This document shows positions 59,836 through 64,000 of a stretch of 64,000 bases of DNA, one piece after another; position 1 is the stretch's first letter; each line of letters starts with the position of its first letter. The stretch spans positions 1-64,000 of the forward strand of contig JAPLAM010000096.1 in NCBI GenBank assembly GCA_026393275.1, in the 5' to 3' direction. The position numbers and the translations under genes are program-made. This stretch comes from Arthrobacter sp. GTDB lineage: Bacteria > Actinomycetota > Actinomycetes > Actinomycetales > Micrococcaceae. The notes under the pieces are model-generated. The model was not told the origin of the DNA, made no database searches, and saw nothing but the letters and a program-made list of their open reading frames with translations.

Positions 59836-60044
59836 GCTGGCTTTCTCTAAGAAGTGGGAGGTACGCCGGCGGTGATCCCAAGCAGTGGAACCAAAAGCAG
59901 TGGGACTAACACAACGCCTGCCCGCCCATTCTATCGCCGCGCCGATGACTCGCCCAAAAAGCCTTGACGGCACCGGCCCGGGATTCTAACGTCAGGCATA
60001 ACGGTTTTAGAATTCGGGCACACGCACAGGCGGGCGGCGCAGGG

Positions 60045-61289
60045 ATGAATCGTGAATCCATCGTGATTGTGGGCGGCGGGCTGGCCGGCGCCACCGCCGC
60101 CAAGACACTGCGGGCAGAGGGGTTCGAGGGCGCGGTCAGCCTGATCGCGGACGAGGCGCATGCCCCCTATCTGCGTCCGCCGCTGTCCAAGGAGTACCTG
60201 CTCGGCAAGGACGGCGAGGAGTCGCTGCCGGTGGTCCCGGCCGGCTGGTACGCGGAGCACGACGTCGACCTTCGGCTGGGCGTCCCGGTCACCGGCGTGG
60301 ACGCTACGGCCCGGACCGTGGACCTCGCGGACGGCAGCCGTCTCGGTTACACCGCCCTGCTGTTGGCCACCGGCGCGCGCCCGCGATCGATTCCGCTGCC
60401 CGGCAGCGACCTGGACGGCGTCATGACGTTCCGGACCCTCGACGACAGCCGGCTGCTCCGGGAGGCCCTGGCCGGCGGCGGCCGGAACGTGGTGATGGTC
60501 GGCTCCGGCTGGATCGGGATGGAACTCGCGGCCGCCGCATGCTCCTACGGCAACACCGTGACCCTGCTGGGCCTGGAGCAGGTACCGCTGGCAGCGGCGA
60601 TCGGCCCCGAACTGGGCGCCTTCTTCCGGTCGCTGCATGAGTCCCGCGGCGTACGGTTCCGGCTCCCGGCGTCGGCGGCAGAGATCACCGGCGACGCGGG
60701 CCGGGTGACCGGCGTCCGCACCGACGCCGGCGAAGTCCTGGCCGCCGACCTGGTGGTCATCGCCGTCGGCGTCGTCCCGGAGACCACGCTCGCCGCGGCC
60801 GCCGGCGTCGAACTGAAAAACGGAATCCTCACGGACGCCTCGCTGCGGACTTCCGTTCCGGGCATCTTTGCCGCCGGCGACGTCGCCAACGCCCTCCATC
60901 CGTTCACCAGCGGCCACCACCGCAGCGAGCACTGGTCCAACGCACTGAACGGCGGGAAGGTCGCGGCTCGGGCGATGCTCGGACAGGAAGCCGTGCTGGA
61001 CACCATTCCCTACTTCTACACCGACCAGTACGACGTCAGCATGGAGTATTCGGGCTTCCCCACGCTCGTCGCTGGTGCGCCCGCCATCCGGGGTTCACTT
61101 GAGGACAAGCAATTCCTCGCCTTCTGGCAGCGCGGGGACAGCGTGGTGGCCGGCATGAGCGTCAACTGGCCCCGGGCGGACAAGCCGCAGAAAGCCATCA
61201 AGGCCCTCGTCGCATCACGAACCGCCGTGAGCGCCGAGTCACTCGCGGACCCGGGCGTCCCGCTCGAGCAGCTCCTCCCGGAGGCCTAG
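60045..61289 (+). CDS. FAD-dependent ferredoxin/rubredoxin reductase-like oxidoreductase
   Basis: A 414-residue pyridine-nucleotide-disulfide oxidoreductase without the redox cysteines. The FAD site IVIVGGGLAGATAAKTLR is at about 6-23, the NAD(P)H site VVMVGSGWIGMELAAAAC at about 150-167, and the second FAD motif in LRTSVPGIFAAGDVAN. A C-terminal reductase domain follows (about 320-410, with YFYTDQYDVSMEYSGFP). Such enzymes pass electrons from NAD(P)H to ferredoxin or rubredoxin for P450s or dioxygenases. ATG 60045 begins just before the FAD motif; the frame continues upstream to 59964 without homology. No electron-acceptor gene is adjacent, so the partner is unknown. Confidence 0.88.
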   Translation: MNRESIVIVGGGLAGATAAKTLRAEGFEGAVSLIADEAHAPYLRPPLSKEYLLGKDGEESLPVVPAGWYAEHDVDLRLGVPVTGVDATARTVDLADGSRLGYTALLLATGARPRSIPLPGSDLDGVMTFRTLDDSRLLREALAGGGRNVVMVGSGWIGMELAAAACSYGNTVTLLGLEQVPLAAAIGPELGAFFRSLHESRGVRFRLPASAAEITGDAGRVTGVRTDAGEVLAADLVVIAVGVVPETTLAAAAGVELKNGILTDASLRTSVPGIFAAGDVANALHPFTSGHHRSEHWSNALNGGKVAARAMLGQEAVLDTIPYFYTDQYDVSMEYSGFPTLVAGAPAIRGSLEDKQFLAFWQRGDSVVAGMSVNWPRADKPQKAIKALVASRTAVSAESLADPGVPLEQLLPEA

Positions 61290-61316
61290 CTACCGGCGGA
61301 CCGGCTGATCAGCCGG

Positions 61317-62543
61317 CTAGCTATCGGCGGACTGGCGGAAGACGGTTCCGGCGGTCTGGATGCTGGACTCGTGTCCGGCCATGCCGGCCTGGCGGGCGCG
61401 GGCGTAGGCCGCCGGCAGGGCCGCGAGCAGGGCGTCGACGTCGGCGTCGGTGGACGCGTGGCCCAGCGTGAAGCGCTGGGCGCCGCGGGCGGTGTCCTCG
61501 TCCAGTCCCATGGCGAGCAGCACATGGGAGGGGCGCGGCACCCCGGCGGTGCACGCGGACCCGGTGGAGGATTCCACGCCGGCGAGGTCCAGCAGGAACA
61601 GCAGGGAGTCACCCTCGCAGCCGGCGAAGGTGAAGTGCGCGTTGCCCGGCAGCCGGCCCGCAGCGGGGGCTCCCCGGAGCACGGCCTCCGGAACGGCGGC
61701 ACGGACACCGTTAATCAGCCGGTCCCGCAGCGCGGAGATCCGGGCGGACTCCCCGGCCAGGTTGCCGGCGGCGGCCTCCGCCGCCGCTGCGAAGGCCGCG
61801 ATCGACGCGGTGTCCAGGGTGCCGGAGCGCACGTCGCGCTCCTGTCCCCCGCCGTGCTGGACCGGGGTCAGCGTCACGGCGCGGCCCAGGAGCAGGGCGC
61901 CGACGCCGATTGGGCCACCGATCTTGTGTCCGGAGATGGACATGGCAGCCAGACCGGACCCGCGGAAATCCACCGGGACGGAGCCGAACGCCTGTACGGC
62001 ATCGGAGTGCACCGGCACGTCGGCGGCATGCGCCAGCCGCACAATCTCCGCGACCGGCTGAAGGCTGCCCACCTCGTTGTTGGCCCACATGACGGTGACC
62101 AGGGCGATGGAGGCGGGATTGTCGGCCAGTTCGGCCTCCAGTGCGGCGAGGTCCAGCACACCTTCGGCGTCGACGGGCAGCCAGCGGACGTCGGCGCCCT
62201 CGTGCCGTTCGAGCCATTCGACGGTGTCCAGCACCGCGTGGTGTTCAACAGTGGAACACAGGATGCGGGTGCGGCGCGGGTCCGCGGCGCGGCGGGCCCA
62301 GTAGAGACCCTTGACGGCGAGATTGTCGGCCTCCGTGCCGCCGGAGGTAAAGATGACTTCCGAGGGATGGGCCCCGGCCGCTGCGGCCAGGGCCTCACGG
62401 GCGTCCTCGACGGCGCGTCGGGCACGGCGGCCGGAAGCGTGCAGCGAGGACGGGTTACCGGTGCGGGCCAGCTCGCGCGTCAGCGCGGCCAGCGCCTCGG
62501 CGGCGAGCGGCGTGGTGGCGGCGTGGTCAAGGTAGACAGACAC
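61317..62543 (-). CDS. iscS: Cysteine desulfurase (IscS/NifS family)
   Basis: A 408-residue PLP enzyme that turns cysteine into alanine and a protein persulfide, feeding Fe-S assembly and tRNA thiolation. The start [21 protein letters not shown] is standard. [14 protein letters not shown], the PLP-lysine segment [17 protein letters not shown] and the active-site cysteine in [18 protein letters not shown] (about 331) are all present. It lies 85 bases downstream of a cysteine-rich regulator on the same strand and converges on the flavin reductase gene with only 27 bases between. Confidence 0.95.
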   Translation of the reverse strand: MSVYLDHAATTPLAAEALAALTRELARTGNPSSLHASGRRARRAVEDAREALAAAAGAHPSEVIFTSGGTEADNLAVKGLYWARRAADPRRTRILCSTVEHHAVLDTVEWLERHEGADVRWLPVDAEGVLDLAALEAELADNPASIALVTVMWANNEVGSLQPVAEIVRLAHAADVPVHSDAVQAFGSVPVDFRGSGLAAMSISGHKIGGPIGVGALLLGRAVTLTPVQHGGGQERDVRSGTLDTASIAAFAAAAEAAAGNLAGESARISALRDRLINGVRAAVPEAVLRGAPAAGRLPGNAHFTFAGCEGDSLLFLLDLAGVESSTGSACTAGVPRPSHVLLAMGLDEDTARGAQRFTLGHASTDADVDALLAALPAAYARARQAGMAGHESSIQTAGTVFRQSADS

Positions 62544-62628
62544 AGGCCAATTCTACCGTGGCCGCGCGGGCCGTCCTCCGGCGGGAGTCGCTACAGGGAA
62601 GGTGCCGTACGGTGCGGGAGCCCCAGGC

Positions 62629-63327
62629 TCAGAGCGGCCTGATCCGGGCGCAGCACTGGACCGCGGTGGCGGAATTCTGGGCCCTGAGTGTCTCGACGTC
62701 CAAGGCCTCGACGCGGCCCGGGTCCACGCCGCAGCCCGCCGCGGCCCCGGCCAAGAAGGCGCCGTTCATGGCGCAGACCACGTCCGCGTGGCCCCGGGCC
62801 ACGCGGTGGAAGGGGCAGTTGAGCAGCACAAGGCCGCCGGCGCCGTCGTCCGCCGGCCGGTAACCTTCGGCGGCGAGCAGGCCCGCGAAGTCGTCCGCGG
62901 CGGCAGTGCCGGCGGCGGCGTGGCCGCGGGCCTGCGCGGCCCGCAGCAGCGCGTCTCGGGCGGAGCCTCCGTCGGCCGCGGATTGTTCGATGGCCGTCAC
63001 GAGCAGTTCGGCGGCCAGGTCATAGTTGCGCTCCGGAACCGACGCCGAGACCTCCTGGACGACGGCGCGGTACAGTTTCGCCGGCCGGCCGGAACCGGGC
63101 CCCTCCTTGCCGCCGAGTTTCCGGAACTCCACCGCCAGCACGCCGTCCTGGACCAGGCGGTCCAGGTGGAATGACGCCGTGCTCCGCGCCAGCCCGAGCG
63201 CCGCGGCGGCATCGTCGCGGCCCACCGCCTGCTCCGCGCCGGCGACAAAATCGAAGAGCCGCCGGCGGTTCTCGTCGCCCAGGGAGGCGACGGCGGCCAC
63301 CCTACGGCTCCATGGAAAGCGGGTCAT
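62629..63327 (-). CDS. Cysteine-rich winged-helix regulator (SufR-like, possible Fe-S sensor)
   Basis: A 232-residue transcription factor. Residues about 10-95 form a winged helix of the ArsR/DeoR-like type (LGDENRRRLFDFVAG, then LGLARSTASFHLDRLVQDGVLA and GPGSGRPAKLYR). The C-terminal domain holds Cys171, Cys185, Cys199, Cys225 and Cys226 in LLNCPFHR, VVCAMNG, AGCGV and VQCCARI. This NCPF...C...C pattern resembles SufR, which binds an iron-sulfur cluster and represses suf genes. Position just upstream of iscS fits that reading. ATG 63327 lies 90 bases from the divergent DoxX gene, with an inverted repeat between. Cluster binding is inferred, not shown. Confidence 0.75.
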   Translation of the reverse strand: MTRFPWSRRVAAVASLGDENRRRLFDFVAGAEQAVGRDDAAAALGLARSTASFHLDRLVQDGVLAVEFRKLGGKEGPGSGRPAKLYRAVVQEVSASVPERNYDLAAELLVTAIEQSAADGGSARDALLRAAQARGHAAAGTAAADDFAGLLAAEGYRPADDGAGGLVLLNCPFHRVARGHADVVCAMNGAFLAGAAAGCGVDPGRVEALDVETLRAQNSATAVQCCARIRPL

Positions 63328-63341
63328 GAAATCAGCCTAAC

Positions 63342-63407
63342 TCTAAAAACAAGATCCATTGCTTAACCCCCGCTTCCATTCTAAAATCAAGTTACCCAAT
63401 TTTAGAA
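63342..63407. promoter_or_regulatory. Putative operator between the SufR-like regulator and DoxX genes
   Basis: TTCTAAAAT (63379-63387) and ATTTTAGAA (63399-63407) are perfect inverted arms, and a further half-site TCTAAAA-x-CAAG lies at 63342-63353, matching TCTAAAATCAAG at 63380-63391. The right arm ends just before the AAGGAG ribosome site of the DoxX gene. The position between divergent genes suits autoregulation by the neighbouring winged-helix protein. Confidence 0.65.
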
Positions 63408-63417
63408 GGAGTGGACG

Positions 63418-63828
63418 ATGAAATCTTCAACAGCACTTGCAGCCCCCGCCGCCACGCTTGCGGCCGGTCCACGGCAGGCTTTCCTGCTGCTGCGTACGGT
63501 CTTCACGGTGGCGCCGATCATTTTTGGCCTAGACAAGTTCACCAACCTGCTGACCCACTGGACGATGTATCTCGCCCCGGCCGCCACCTCGGTGGTCCCG
63601 CTGCCGGCGCAGAGCTTCATGTATATCGTCGGCGTCGTGGAAATCATCGCCGGCCTCGCGGTGGCGTTCCGGCCGCGCTTCGGATCACTGCTGGTCGCCG
63701 TGTGGCTGCTCGGCATCATCATCAACCTGCTGGTCCTGGGCAGCTTCTTCGACGTGGCGCTGCGCGACTTCGGCCTGCTGGTCGCGGCGCTGGCCCTGAA
63801 CCGGCTCTCCCCCGCAAGGGCCCGGTAG
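63418..63828 (+). CDS. DoxX-family small membrane protein
   Basis: A 136-residue protein with four membrane helices (about 22-40, 65-85, 88-105, 108-128). FLLLRTVFTVAPIIFGLDKFTNLLTHW is the DoxX-like first helix and loop, and YIVGVVEIIAGLAVAFRPRFGSLLVAVWL follows (quoted in part). Such proteins are linked to redox or oxidative stress in other bacteria. The start ATG 63418 has AAGGAG six bases upstream. The inverted repeat that precedes it and the divergent cysteine-rich regulator point to redox- or iron-dependent control, as an inference. Confidence 0.8.
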   Translation: MKSSTALAAPAATLAAGPRQAFLLLRTVFTVAPIIFGLDKFTNLLTHWTMYLAPAATSVVPLPAQSFMYIVGVVEIIAGLAVAFRPRFGSLLVAVWLLGIIINLLVLGSFFDVALRDFGLLVAALALNRLSPARAR

Positions 63829-63844
63829 CGGCGGCTGCCGCCGT

Positions 63845-63873
63845 CGGACGGACCGCTTCAGCGGATCCGTCCG
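63845..63873. terminator. Terminator after the DoxX gene
   Basis: CGGACGGA-CCGC (63845-63856) pairs with GCGG-A-TCCGTCCG (63861-63873) around a TTCA loop, with one bulged A. It separates the DoxX gene from the convergent kinase gene at the edge. Confidence 0.7.
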
Positions 63874-63902
63874 CCGTCGGCCGCACGCCAGCAGGACTGC
63901 GC

Positions 63903-64000
63903 CTACGTCAGGACCCGGAGCGCCCCGGGGACCACGTCGATGGTCAGCGGCAGCGGCCCGATCCGTTCGCCGTCCGCGTACGCGACGACGCCCTCGGCCT
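63903..64000 (-). CDS. Probable diacylglycerol kinase family protein, C-terminal fragment
   Basis: The minus strand is open from the window edge to a TAG at 63905-63903 and reads AEGVVAYADGERIGPLPLTI followed by DVVPGALRVLT and stop. The pattern ADGE-x-hydrophobic-x-LP followed by PGALRVL is the usual C-terminus of DagK/sphingosine kinase-like lipid kinases, which phosphorylate diacylglycerol at the membrane. Only 31 residues are in the window, so the family call is tentative. The gene continues beyond 64000. Confidence 0.55.
   Translation of the reverse strand, partial: AEGVVAYADGERIGPLPLTIDVVPGALRVLT

Noticed and set aside
61286-61332. 16-bp direct repeat (61286-61301 and 61317-61332) with a CCGGCTGATCAGCCGG palindrome between
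   Set aside because: It lies at the convergent ends of two genes and overlaps their stop codons; without a T-run or other signal it is too weak to name, although it may help end transcription.

Overview
The window looks like chromosomal DNA of a high-GC actinobacterium of the Micrococcaceae, most likely Arthrobacter, Pseudarthrobacter or a close relative. The reasons are the GC-rich coding, the whiB1-pdtaS pair, the mtrA-mtrB-lpqB-comF-hpf-secA block, the large NAD-glutamate dehydrogenase, the fused rmlC-rmlD gene and a GlfT2/Glf pair. The genus is inferred from gene content and layout only. I saw no rRNA, tRNA, CRISPR array, insertion sequence or prophage.

Positions 1-23041 form a cell-envelope polysaccharide locus. 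It starts with the 3' end of an LGFP-repeat gene carrying 162-bp tandem repeats. A four-gene run follows (GT2 transferase, DUF2304 protein, GT4 transferase, flippase-like protein). The dTDP-rhamnose genes are split around a divergent start: rmlB, rmlCD and a GT4 on the minus strand, and rmlA on the plus strand. After rmlA come two tandem DUF6541 membrane proteins, an LGFP/L,D-transpeptidase-like exoprotein and a lipoprotein. On the minus strand, glf, glfT2, wzm and wzt make, polymerise and export a galactofuranose-containing glycan, followed by a membrane-anchored GH78 rhamnosidase. Together they suggest a rhamnose- and galactofuranose-containing wall glycan with both a flippase-like and an ABC export route.

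Positions 23254-27871 hold a solitary FHA-FtsK/SpoIIIE ATPase of the type VII secretion EssC/EccC kind, with no substrate gene beside it, and a small membrane protein. Positions 28018-49713 are a conserved core whose content parallels Mycobacterium tuberculosis Rv3219 to Rv3246c: whiB1, pdtaS, NAD-glutamate dehydrogenase (not part of that parallel), a CpaE-like/SAF pair, a small HTH protein, a LysM protein, an Rv3235-like protein, secA, a YcaQ-like DNA glycosylase, hpf, comF, lpqB, mtrB and mtrA.

Positions 49888-64000 hold a DUF4166 gene, a MetE-like protein, chorismate mutase, a dipeptide-type ABC transporter operon and an unusual non-coding 290-bp higher-order repeat array (about 58131-58700). 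After it come mnmA, a flavin reductase, iscS, a cysteine-rich SufR-like regulator divergent from a DoxX gene across a clear inverted repeat, and the 3' end of a probable diacylglycerol kinase gene. The most unusual items are the repeat array, the 22-bp tandem repeat before the first glycosyltransferase, the twin DUF6541 proteins, the orphan EssC-like ATPase and the possible Fe-S regulator next to iscS.
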